Program-made: the position numbers and the translations under genes | The notes under the pieces: model-generated | What the model was told of the DNA's origin: nothing | Database searches by the model: none | Seen by the model: only the letters and a program-made list of their open reading frames with translations | NCBI RefSeq assembly: GCF_006494425.1 | Contig: NZ_VHIV01000001.1 | Coordinates: forward strand, 744,001-808,000 | Origin: Bacillus dicomae | GTDB lineage: Bacteria > Bacillota > Bacilli > Bacillales > Bacillaceae_G | Length of the DNA: 64,000 nucleotides | Direction: 5' to 3' | Shown: positions 56,616-63,905 of the stretch, in pieces | Position numbering within the stretch: the first letter of the stretch is position 1 | Layout: the number at the start of each line of letters is the position of its first letter

Positions 56616-56969
56616 TTAACATATGTGGCTAAGCAAGAGGAGAGTGTTATCGGTGTATATGTTCTTTTGGAAACAAGGCCGAAGACGATGGAAATTATGA
56701 ATATTGCGGTTGTTGAGCATTTGCATGGAAAAGGGATTGGGAAGAAGCTATTAGGGCATGCCGTAGAAACTGCTAAAGGATATGGTATGTCAAAACTTGA
56801 AGTTGGTACAGGCAATTCTAGTGTTTCACAACTTGCTTTATATCAAAAATGTGGTTTTCGTATTTTTTCTATTGATTTTGATTACTTTTCGAAGCATTAT
56901 GAAGAAGAGATTATTGAAAATGGGATTGTATGCCGTGATATGATTCGGCTTGCAATGGAATTGAATTAG
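56616..56969 (+). pseudogene. GNAT acetyltransferase, second part
   Basis: The remaining 117 residues (LTYVAKQEESVIGVYVLLE onward) carry the acetyl-CoA loop VVEHLHGKGIGKKLLGHAV (Q/RxxGxG/A form) and the motif-B end LALYQKCGFRIF. A GTG at 56625 could in theory start a shorter product, but there is no ribosome site, so it is best read as the second exon of the gene that starts at 54596. Substrate unknown. Confidence 0.8.
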
Positions 56970-56999
56970 AACGTATAACTTATTTAGGGGGAAGAGAAG

Positions 57000-57272
57000 A
57001 TGGAAGTACATAAAGCAATTACAGCACATTCTCGTAAACAAAATGAAAGTGTAAAAGCATGTTTACAATTAGATGCGCAGCGTGAAGCAGCGATTGAAGC
57101 AGCCGTATCTCTTGCGTCAAATGGGAAAGAATTTTCGGTTGATGTCATTAATGTTGTAACGAAGCAAATTAATGATCTTGCAAAAAATGGTGTTACCTTG
57201 CAGCGTAAATATGTTACAGAAGAAATGGTTATGGAGTATGTAATTCGTTTGAAAGAGAAAGAAGGTCGTTAA
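57000..57272 (+). CDS. ypbS: DUF2533 family protein YpbS
   Basis: A 90-residue charged helical protein matching B. subtilis YpbS (VTKQINDLAKNGVTLQRKYV near residue 55), which also lies by dynA (ypbR). GGGGGAAG precedes the ATG. The sulfurtransferase gene starts two bases after its stop, so the two are coupled. Function unknown. Confidence 0.82.
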   Translation: MEVHKAITAHSRKQNESVKACLQLDAQREAAIEAAVSLASNGKEFSVDVINVVTKQINDLAKNGVTLQRKYVTEEMVMEYVIRLKEKEGR

Positions 57273-57274
57273 AG

Positions 57275-58108
57275 ATGATAGTTACAGTCGAATGGTTACG
57301 TGAGCATATAGAAGATGAGAACGTCCGTATAATCGATTGTCGTTTTGATTTAGCGAATCCTAATTGGGGTAGAGAAAAGTATAAGGAAGAACATATTCTT
57401 CATGCGTTATATTTAGATTTAAATTTAGATTTATCAAGTCCAATAACAGAACATGGTGGTCGTCATCCGTTGCCAAATATTGAGGAGTTTGCAGACAAGC
57501 TTTCGCGAGCTGGTATTGATGAACATACGACAGTAGTTGCATATGACAGTCAAGCGGGTGCAAATGCTTCTCGTTTATGGTGGTTATTAAACTATGTAGG
57601 ACATGAGAAAGTATATATATTAGATGGCGGATTTCCAGCTTGGAAAGAGAATGGGCTACCGGTAACAAAGGAAATTCCTGTTGTTTCTCGAAAAACATTC
57701 AAAGCGAGTATACAAGATCATATGCTTGTAACGATGGAAACGGTCAGAAGAAATATTCGTACAGCTGCAGATGTTACGTTAATTGATTCTAGAGAGCCAA
57801 AACGTTATGCTGGTGTAGAGGAACTTGTTGATCCAAAAGCAGGACATATTCCGACAGCAGTAAACTATTTTTGGAAGGCTGGTATTTTAGAATCAGGGAA
57901 ATTTATGGATGAGACTGGTCAACAAGAACGATTCCAAAATCTTTCGAAAGATAAGGAAACAATTGTATATTGTGGTTCTGGTGTTACAGCATGCCCAAAT
58001 ATCGTTGCATTAAAATTAGCTGGATTCCAAAATGTTAAATTGTATGCAGGTAGTTGGAGTGATTGGATTTCTTATCCAGAAAATCAAATTGCAAAAGAAG
58101 AAGATTAA
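57275..58108 (+). CDS. Thiosulfate/3-mercaptopyruvate sulfurtransferase (double rhodanese)
   Basis: A 277-residue protein with two rhodanese domains: an inactive N-terminal domain (residues 1-130) and a catalytic C-terminal domain whose loop is YCGSGVTAC (catalytic Cys near 230). The CGSGVT loop is closer to mercaptopyruvate sulfurtransferases than to thiosulfate-preferring enzymes. It transfers sulfur to cyanide or thiols in the cytoplasm. It sits directly behind ypbS. Confidence 0.9.
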   Translation: MIVTVEWLREHIEDENVRIIDCRFDLANPNWGREKYKEEHILHALYLDLNLDLSSPITEHGGRHPLPNIEEFADKLSRAGIDEHTTVVAYDSQAGANASRLWWLLNYVGHEKVYILDGGFPAWKENGLPVTKEIPVVSRKTFKASIQDHMLVTMETVRRNIRTAADVTLIDSREPKRYAGVEELVDPKAGHIPTAVNYFWKAGILESGKFMDETGQQERFQNLSKDKETIVYCGSGVTACPNIVALKLAGFQNVKLYAGSWSDWISYPENQIAKEED

Positions 58109-58179
58109 TCACTTGCATGCAAAAATAATTTGTATTAAAATAAGGTCACAAGCAAGAAATTGCTCGAAAAACTTTGTAT

Positions 58180-58208
58180 TTTACACATTAGAAACAATGT
58201 GATAATAT
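58180..58208 (+). promoter_or_regulatory. SigA promoter of the first 6S-like RNA
   Basis: TTTACA (58180-58185), 17 bases, TAATAT (58203-58208). Confidence 0.5.
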
Positions 58209-58214
58209 AACGAC

Positions 58215-58410
58215 AAGTAAATAATACATCCTGCGGTGTACGTAACTTATTTATGTCTAAAACCGATGTTAGTTATACGGAAGCTCAATATTTAGCGACC
58301 ATCATCAAGCCTTCCTTGTGGAGGAAGATGTACGGTAACTGTGAGGGCATCCACCTGCGAGTAGCGGGTTTTTGGACATTTACGAGGAGCGGCACGTGCG
58401 GGGGTCTTAT
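58215..58410 (+). ncRNA. 6S-like RNA, first copy
   Basis: A non-coding region of about 190 bases with 6S RNA landmarks. The 5' arm CCTGCGGTGTACG (58230-58242) pairs with the 3' arm GCGGCACGTGCGGGG (to 58404), and TTTATGTC pairs with GGACATTTA to close the large central bubble; the ACCTGCG...GCGGGT hairpin lies on the 3' side of the bubble. 6S RNA binds the sigma-A RNA polymerase as a promoter mimic. It has its own promoter, no ORF, and a second copy just downstream. Confidence 0.75.
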
Positions 58411-58427
58411 TTCAACTAACATTATAT

Positions 58428-58612
58428 AAAATTCCTACGGTGTACGTAGCTTATGCATGTCTTAAACCAATAAGTTTAATATGGAAGTTCAATATTTAAA
58501 TGTAGCTAACATGCCATCTTTTTAAGAAGGAAGTTACAAACATTTGTGAGAGCATCCACCTGTGAGAGCAGGTTTATGGACATCTAGAGAGAACGGCATA
58601 TGTGGGGCTAAA
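58428..58612 (+). ncRNA. 6S-like RNA, second (tandem) copy
   Basis: A diverged repeat of the previous RNA: CCTACGGTGTACGTAGCTTA (from 58434) again opens, TGCATGTC pairs with GGACATCTA, and GCATCCACCTGTGAGAGCAGG and CGGCATATGTGGGG (to 58607) close the hairpin. Both copies share the GCATCCACCTG segment and the same layout over about 175 bases. TATAAA at about 58423 may be a weak promoter; otherwise both copies are cut from one transcript ending in the terminator at 58614. Confidence 0.7.
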
Positions 58613-58613
58613 T

Positions 58614-58648
58614 AAAAACCTTACGTTTTATACGTAAGGTTTTTTTGT
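58614..58648. terminator. Terminator after the tandem 6S-like RNAs
   Basis: AAAAACCTTACGT and ACGTAAGGTTTTT with a five-base loop and a T run. Confidence 0.88.
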
Positions 58649-58666
58649 TGCATATATGCATCCATT

Positions 58667-59116
58667 TTATCTTGATTCACCTGTGAAGTTTCCATAATAA
58701 ATATAGCATTTTCTATCTTCATCAATCTCTCTTGAATCTAAAGTGAATTCCATGTGCATGCCGTCGCGCTGAATATATATGATATCTGAATGAAGAGATG
58801 GTAAAATTTCTTCGTAGTTCCACACGTCTTTACTATCTACGATGTTTGAGCTCGTTTCACGTAGTTCCCTAATTTCAAAACCGATGTGGAAGTAAGTAGG
58901 ATCTGAAGGGTCGTTAGAAAAAATTTCTTGTTGAATATATATAACTGCTGTTCCGTCTGGATCTACTGAAGTTGCAGTAACAACATATGTATTTTTATCT
59001 TTTATGAAATATTCACAAGTCATGCGTGCGATAATTTCAGAATTAGAAATATTGGCGTAGTTCCATAAAGCAGGATATCCTTTTGTTTTATCATTAAGTC
59101 GATATTCTAAGCGCAT
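58667..59116 (-). CDS. Hypothetical protein
   Basis: A 149-residue soluble protein, acidic and rich in beta-strand-like alternation (TYVVTATSVDPDGTAVIYI), with no motif that I recognise. On the reverse strand GGAAGAAGAGGG lies upstream of the ATG. It converges on the 6S terminator, which may serve as its own. Function unknown. Confidence 0.7.
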   Translation of the reverse strand: MRLEYRLNDKTKGYPALWNYANISNSEIIARMTCEYFIKDKNTYVVTATSVDPDGTAVIYIQQEIFSNDPSDPTYFHIGFEIRELRETSSNIVDSKDVWNYEEILPSLHSDIIYIQRDGMHMEFTLDSREIDEDRKCYIYYGNFTGESR

Positions 59117-59199
59117 TTTATCCCTCTTCTTCCTTTTTCTTCTACTTTATCATGCCATCCTATATAATAGGAATAGAATTTAACAAGGGGAGTGCGAAG

Positions 59200-59511
59200 G
59201 TGACAAAAACGAAATGGTTAGTAGGTGGTGTCGTAACGTCTTTAATGACTGGCACCTTATTTGGCTGCGCACAAGATCTTCCCCCAAAACCGAATGAGAA
59301 TAGTTGTTCAGATTGGGATTGGGATGATGAACTTGGGGTATGGCAGTGTGATGATAGTAGTTCAGGTTATCGTGGGCATTACTTCTATGGTGGGAGATAC
59401 TATCAAAATAAATCAGCTTTTAAAAATTCATCGGCGTTTAAATCGTATCAATCGTCTGCGGAATTTAAAGGTGGGATTGGAAGCGGTTCAAAGGGTGGAT
59501 TTGGAGGCTAA
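59200..59511 (+). CDS. Small Ser/Gly-rich lipoprotein, YgiB/DUF1190-like
   Basis: A 103-residue exported protein with a lipobox LFGC at residues 20-23, an acidic/aromatic middle (SDWDWDDELGVWQCDD) and a Ser/Gly-rich C-terminus. In E. coli ygiB-type lipoproteins stand in front of the glutathionylspermidine-synthase-like ygiC, and the same pairing occurs here with the next gene four bases downstream. The start is a GTG at 59200, seven bases behind AAGGGGAG. The function is unknown; the DUF1190 likeness is from composition and context. Confidence 0.65.
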   Translation: MTKTKWLVGGVVTSLMTGTLFGCAQDLPPKPNENSCSDWDWDDELGVWQCDDSSSGYRGHYFYGGRYYQNKSAFKNSSAFKSYQSSAEFKGGIGSGSKGGFGG

Positions 59512-59514
59512 AAT

Positions 59515-60750
59515 ATGTCGAAATACATAAGGAATCGAAAAGAGTTTTATTCAAAACATCCGAATTTCTGGTCGGATTTATATGAATGTGAGTATAGTTT
59601 GTTTCATGTTTTCTCTATAACAAATCAGACTATGAAACAATTACAAGTAGCAACTGAACGAATGGGGAAAATATTTTTCAAGACTGCTAGACTGTTGCGC
59701 AATTTAAGTGACGAACAGCTTCTTGAGCTTGGGTTTCCTCCTGCGAGCTTATCGTTCATTAGAATGAAAGAGTTATATCCCGAATCTGTTATTTCACGGT
59801 TTGATTTCGTTTTAACAGATGATAACCAAATTAAAATGCTTGAGTTTAATAGTGATACACCAACTTTTATTATGGAATGCTTTCAAATGAATGGGAAAGT
59901 TTGCGAGCAACTAGGCTATGATGATCCGAACATGGGTCAAGAACGATTGCTATCTTCTGGTGTTACAAAAGCCGTTATGGAAGCGACAAAGGGAATAGAC
60001 ACTCCAAATGTTGTTTTTACAGCACATCATGATCATATTGAGGATTGGAATACGACTATGTATTTGAGTCGATTATGTTATGTTGAAAATAAAGTAGTGC
60101 CAATGTCAGAACTTAGAATTACAAAAGACGCTTTAGTGGATAGAGATGGAGTACAGATTGATGTTTTATATCGCCAAACATATCCAATAGAAGATTTAAT
60201 TGAGGACCAAGATCCTGAAACAGGAGATTTGGTAGGTGTGGAACTGTTGCAACTTGTAAAAGCCGGAAAGCTTTTTATAATAAACCCTTTGTCAGCATTT
60301 TTACTTCAGCCAAAATCAATTCAGTGTCTGATTTGGGGATTAGCAGAAGCAGGGGCTTTTTATACAGATGAGGAACAACAGTGGATTAAAGAATATATGT
60401 TACCTACATATTTAGAACCGGATTTATTTTTAGGGAAAGGTCCTTTCGTTCAAAAACCTTCATTTGGTAGAGAAGGAGATACAATTACGATTCGCGATAA
60501 GGACGAAAATATTATGCTTCAAAATGCACACCAAACATATAAAGCGTCGCTGCCGATATTTCAAAAGTATACAGAACTTCCAGTCGTATCTTTGGAGACA
60601 GAAAAAGGGATGGAGAAAGTGTCGTATGTGTTTGGTTCGTTTTTAATTGCTGGAAAAGCGAGTAGTATCGGTATTCGTGCTGGGGAAAAAATTACGGGGA
60701 ATGAATCGTACTATTTACCAGTAGGTATAAAAAAGGAGGAAAGTATATGA
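59515..60750 (+). CDS. Glutathionylspermidine synthase-like ATP-grasp protein
   Basis: A 411-residue protein of the YgiC/YjfC/Gsp synthetase C-terminal family, an ATP-grasp ligase that joins a carboxylate to an amine. MLEFNSDTPTFIMECFQ near residue 106 is the substrate/ATP motif, and the KPSFGREGDTITI and YVFGSFLIAGKASSIGIR stretches near 318 and 371 carry the ATP-binding lysine, the glycine loop and the ending characteristic of the family. Bacilli make no glutathione, so the substrate is probably another peptide or a protein. The gene overlaps the DUF350 gene by four bases. Confidence 0.85.
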   Translation: MSKYIRNRKEFYSKHPNFWSDLYECEYSLFHVFSITNQTMKQLQVATERMGKIFFKTARLLRNLSDEQLLELGFPPASLSFIRMKELYPESVISRFDFVLTDDNQIKMLEFNSDTPTFIMECFQMNGKVCEQLGYDDPNMGQERLLSSGVTKAVMEATKGIDTPNVVFTAHHDHIEDWNTTMYLSRLCYVENKVVPMSELRITKDALVDRDGVQIDVLYRQTYPIEDLIEDQDPETGDLVGVELLQLVKAGKLFIINPLSAFLLQPKSIQCLIWGLAEAGAFYTDEEQQWIKEYMLPTYLEPDLFLGKGPFVQKPSFGREGDTITIRDKDENIMLQNAHQTYKASLPIFQKYTELPVVSLETEKGMEKVSYVFGSFLIAGKASSIGIRAGEKITGNESYYLPVGIKKEESI

Positions 60751-61133
60751 TTAATTTTTTATTATATTTAGCAGTAACACTTGGCCTTTTATGCGCCGGT
60801 CTATTCCTAATGGAAGTGACAACGAAAGTAAAAGAATTTAAGCTAATGGCTCAAGGAAATAAGGCGGTAAGCTATGTGCTTGGAGGGCGATTACTTGGGT
60901 TAGCTATTGTTTTATATTCGACAGCAGCTAATTCTATTTCACTTCTTGATATGGTTTCGTGGGGAGCAGTTGGTATTTTGGCTCAAATTATCGTTTATTA
61001 TTTAGCTGAGTGGCTTACACCGCGCTTTAATATAAACAAAAGTCTCGAAGAAGATAATCAAGCAGTCGGTCTGTTTCTTATGTTTTTATCGCTTTCAATT
61101 GGGATTGTAATTGCTGGTTGTATAACTTATTAA
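60747..61133 (+). CDS. DUF350 membrane protein
   Basis: A 128-residue protein with four membrane helices and the DUF350 pattern (FLLYLAVTLGLLCAGLFLMEV start, GGRLLGLAIVLYST in helix 2). It starts inside the stop codon of the ATP-grasp gene (ATGA). DUF350 proteins recur beside such ATP-grasp genes. A perfect terminator palindrome follows. Confidence 0.85.
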   Translation: MINFLLYLAVTLGLLCAGLFLMEVTTKVKEFKLMAQGNKAVSYVLGGRLLGLAIVLYSTAANSISLLDMVSWGAVGILAQIIVYYLAEWLTPRFNINKSLEEDNQAVGLFLMFLSLSIGIVIAGCITY

Positions 61134-61162
61134 AAACTTTACGTTTAAACGTAAAGTTTTTA
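61132..61162 (+). terminator. Terminator of the lipoprotein/ATP-grasp/DUF350 operon
   Basis: A 30-base perfect palindrome with arms AAAAACTTTACGTTT and a T run. Confidence 0.85.
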
Positions 61163-61319
61163 TTTTTGTTAATTTTGAAATGTGTGCTTGATTCATTTAA
61201 TGAGTCGAAACAGAAATAGTGTGTATATGAGAGGGAGTTGTTGTAATAAGGAAAAGATTCCATTCAAAGTGTTGACATCTATTTTAAATAAGAGTAACAT
61301 TTTCTATGTAATAAAAATA

Positions 61320-61478
61320 AGTCTCTGTTAGGTGAGGCTCCTGTATAGAGAAATGCTACTGCCCAAAAATGTCGAGAGACGCCAATGGGTCAACAGGAAT
61401 GATCGAATTAAGGTTTTTCTTAACGTAGCTGGTAATGTACCTATGCTATACAGTGCTAAAACTCGGCGAGGGAGAGGT
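61320..61478 (+). promoter_or_regulatory. M-box (ykoK) magnesium riboswitch
   Basis: The conserved M-box segments are in order: GTTAGGTGAGGCTCCTGTAT (from 61327), GCTACTGCCCAAAAATGTC, GAGACGCCAATGGGTCAACAG, the AAGGTTTTTCTTAACG hairpin, GCTGG, CTATGCTATACAGTGCTAAA (from 61441) and the closing ACTCGGCGA. CTCT (61323-61326) closes on AGAG near 61473-61476. The M-box binds Mg2+ and normally ends transcription of magnesium transport genes when magnesium is ample. A terminator follows at 61526. Confidence 0.95.
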
Positions 61479-61525
61479 CCGTAGATTTCTAATTGTATTA
61501 GGAATCGTTTATTTGTGTATGTAAT

Positions 61526-61560
61526 GGCCTTTACTCTTTTCGGAGTAAGGGTCTTTTTGT
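61526..61560 (+). terminator. M-box-controlled terminator
   Basis: CCTTTACTC (61528-61537 region) pairs with GGAGTAAGG (61542-61550), followed by GTCTTTTT. It lies between the aptamer and the downstream ORFs. Confidence 0.75.
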
Positions 61561-61620
61561 TACCAAGCTATGAGTAAATTCATAGTATAAACTATAAAAT
61601 AAAACGAGGAGGTGAGGAGC

Positions 61621-61725
61621 ATGTCAAATTCTGACTCGGTTCCGTTACCCATATACTTCAAATCAAAAATATATGATGTAGGCAGGAAACGACTTGTTCC
61701 TCCCTCTATATTTATCATAATGTAG
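61621..61725 (+). CDS. 34-codon ORF behind the M-box
   Basis: A 34-residue ORF, beginning MSNSDSVPLPIYFKSKIYDV and ending SIFIIM, with a strong ribosome site (AGGAGGTGAGG) directly before its ATG. It lies between the M-box terminator and the actuator-domain ORF. It could be a leader peptide, a separate short protein, or the remnant of a larger gene. No family is recognised. Confidence 0.5.
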   Translation: MSNSDSVPLPIYFKSKIYDVGRKRLVPPSIFIIM

Positions 61726-61825
61726 CGTTTATATGTATGTTTAGGCGCTAGACACTTTCACCGTAAAGTGGATAAATTGAGAAACAAAGCGTTTCTTCCT
61801 ACGTTGTAAAGGAGGAGACGATAAT

Positions 61826-62551
61826 ATGTTATATGCAAACAAAACTGTGGGTAACACGTCATATAAATTAAGCAAAAAATCAATGAAAGAACAAACGATG
61901 CTTCAAAAAAATAAAGATTTATTAATTGAAATCGCAACGAGAGATGTAAAATCTGTATTTGCGTATTTTAAAACAACAAGAGATGGATTATCTATGAAAG
62001 AGGCGCAAAAACGTATTCAAGTATACGGCCGAAATGAATTAACTTCAAAAAGAGCGCGTATTGCGGAAGTAATGATGAAGCTAAGTGGGATGATCCCAGG
62101 CTTTTCAAAACAACATGTGCGTGATGGATTACAATGTGAGAAAATTACTGTATCCCGAGTAGAATGTTCTAGTGTAACAGGTTTAAACGGCGAATTGAAA
62201 ATGATGAATTTACCAGTACAAGAACTTGTTCCTGGTGATATGATTTTTCTTTCAGAAGGCGATATAGTACCGGCAGATGTACGTATCATTTATGCGAATG
62301 ATTTATTAGTAAATGAATCTGTGTTAACAGGAAACGATGCAAGTATTGAGAAATTTGAAAGCTGTTATCATCTTGAGCGCAAACGATTTATTCCTTTAAA
62401 ACGAATGAAAGACTATAATCCACTTGAACTTGAAAATGTATGTTTCAAAGGGACGTATATTGTTGGCGGAAATGCAAAGGCTGTAGTTGTTTCGACTGGG
62501 AAAAATACGTATTCAGGAATTCTTCATACTTGTTGTGGTAGAACGTCTTAA
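61826..62551 (+). CDS. Stand-alone N-terminal and actuator domain of a magnesium P-type ATPase
   Basis: A 241-residue protein matching the start of MgtA-type ATPases: the cation-ATPase N-terminal domain (about 30-75, SVFAYFKTTRDGLSMKEAQKRI) followed directly by the actuator domain (about 105-232, VPGDMIFLSEGDIVPADVR). The membrane helices that normally lie between and after them are absent, as is the DKTGT phosphorylation domain. The TGES motif reads TGND (168-171), so the catalytic glutamate is lost. AAAGGAGGAG precedes the ATG. Control by the M-box fits a magnesium role; it may be regulatory or decayed. Confidence 0.75.
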   Translation: MLYANKTVGNTSYKLSKKSMKEQTMLQKNKDLLIEIATRDVKSVFAYFKTTRDGLSMKEAQKRIQVYGRNELTSKRARIAEVMMKLSGMIPGFSKQHVRDGLQCEKITVSRVECSSVTGLNGELKMMNLPVQELVPGDMIFLSEGDIVPADVRIIYANDLLVNESVLTGNDASIEKFESCYHLERKRFIPLKRMKDYNPLELENVCFKGTYIVGGNAKAVVVSTGKNTYSGILHTCCGRTS

Positions 62552-62629
62552 TGTGTAAATGATGCTAAATATACAAAAACAATGTATAATAGACAAAGTT
62601 GAAAAAACGTAGAATGGTAATCTATTTAT

Positions 62630-62667
62630 ATAACCTTACGTGATGACGTGGGGTTATTATTTTTTGT
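62630..62667 (+). terminator. Hairpin with T run just upstream of ypcP
   Basis: TAACC-TT-ACGT (62631-62641) pairs with ACGT-GG-GGTTA (62645-62655), followed by TTATTTTTTG. It lies between a TATAAT (62585-62590) and the ypcP ribosome site, so it may act as an attenuator rather than only close the upstream unit. Confidence 0.55.
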
Positions 62668-62683
62668 TAGTAGGAGAGGAAAT

Positions 62684-63550
62684 ATGAAAAAAGTATTATT
62701 AGTTGATGGTATGGCACTATTATTTCGTGCTTTTTATGCAACAAGTGTCTATGGACAATTTATGAAACGACAAGATGGTACCCCTACGAACGGGATTCAT
62801 GGTTATATGAAACACTTATTAACAGCTACGCAAGCAATTGAACCGACACATATCGTAACGTGCTGGGATATGGGAAGTACGACATTTAGAACAGAATCGT
62901 TCTCGAATTATAAAGCGAATCGTGCTGCACCGCCAGAAGAATTAATTCCGCAATTTGATCTAGTACAAGAAATGACTGCGAAATTATCCATTCCAGTTAT
63001 CGGTATGAAAGGGTATGAAGCGGATGATTGTATCGGTACACTTGCAAAACAATACTGCAGTGAAGCGGAAGTTTATATTTTAACAGGTGATACAGATTTA
63101 CTTCAGCTTGTTGATAAGAACGTTACAGTTATGCTTCTGCGTAAAGGAATTGGAAATTATGAATATTATACACCAGAGAAAATCATGGAAGAAAAAGGTG
63201 TAGAGCCTTGGCAAATCGTGCATGCGAAAGCTTTCATGGGAGATACGAGCGATAATTATCCAGGTGTAAAAGGTATCGGTGAAAAAACAGCGTATAAGCT
63301 TATTCAAGAGCATGGAACAGTATCGGCTGTACTAGAAAATGTAGAATCATTAACGAAAGCGCAACGTACGAAGATTGAAAGTGATTTAGAGAACTTAAAT
63401 ATTTCGTTACAATTAGCGCAAATTCATTGTGAAGTTCCAATTTCGTGTTCGCTTGAAGAAGGGCTACACACAATGGACGAAGAAAAACTGCGATTCGTTT
63501 GCGAAGAAATGAATTGGGGAAGACCTGAAATATTAATAAATATGCTATAA
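62684..63550 (+). CDS. ypcP: 5'-3' exonuclease YpcP
   Basis: A 288-residue stand-alone 5' nuclease related to the N-terminal domain of DNA polymerase I and to FEN enzymes. The acidic metal-binding residues lie in LLVDGMALLFRAF (3-15), EADDCIGTLA near 112, LTGDTDLLQLV near 137, and MGDTSDNYPGVKGIGEKTA near 188 with its helix-hairpin-helix. It removes flaps and RNA primers; in B. subtilis it is a second activity beside PolA. AGGAGAGG precedes the ATG at 62684. Confidence 0.93.
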   Translation: MKKVLLVDGMALLFRAFYATSVYGQFMKRQDGTPTNGIHGYMKHLLTATQAIEPTHIVTCWDMGSTTFRTESFSNYKANRAAPPEELIPQFDLVQEMTAKLSIPVIGMKGYEADDCIGTLAKQYCSEAEVYILTGDTDLLQLVDKNVTVMLLRKGIGNYEYYTPEKIMEEKGVEPWQIVHAKAFMGDTSDNYPGVKGIGEKTAYKLIQEHGTVSAVLENVESLTKAQRTKIESDLENLNISLQLAQIHCEVPISCSLEEGLHTMDEEKLRFVCEEMNWGRPEILINML

Positions 63551-63560
63551 ATAGTTTGGA

Positions 63561-63614
63561 AAGAGGGATGTTGCATAAGTCGAACTTTGACTTGGTGACA
63601 CCTTCTTTTTGTTT
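63561..63614 (+). terminator. Possible terminator after ypcP
   Basis: AAGTC (63577-63581) with GACTT (63589-63593) inside a weaker outer stem (AAGAGG...TGT with ACACCTTCTT), then a T run. Confidence 0.4.
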
Positions 63615-63905
63615 TTGTAAACAGTATTATAATAAATAAAATTATGTCGAACTCAATTTTAAATATATAAATATTTCGACAAGATATAATGATAAAAGTT
63701 GATGAAAATAGTAACTTTTATAATGAAGTGAATTAATTTTAACATAGTTTTAGATAGTCTCTTTTTTCGTGTTCACAAAGTTGTCAGAAAATAAACGTAA
63801 TTTTCATATAAAGTTCAAATGGAATTCACAACAATCAATTATTATAAGACAAACAGATAAATACTTATCTTTTATATAAACCATCCCCCAAGGAGGACAA
63901 TGAAA

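Noticed and set aside
56625-56969. An independent short GNAT gene starting with GTG
   Set aside because: There is no ribosome site; the upstream codons continue in frame to the insertion junction and match the first exon at 54596.
63840-63875. A Fur box ahead of the FbpB-like gene
   Set aside because: GATAA and TTATC are separated by four bases, not three as in the 7-1-7 site, so I do not call it.
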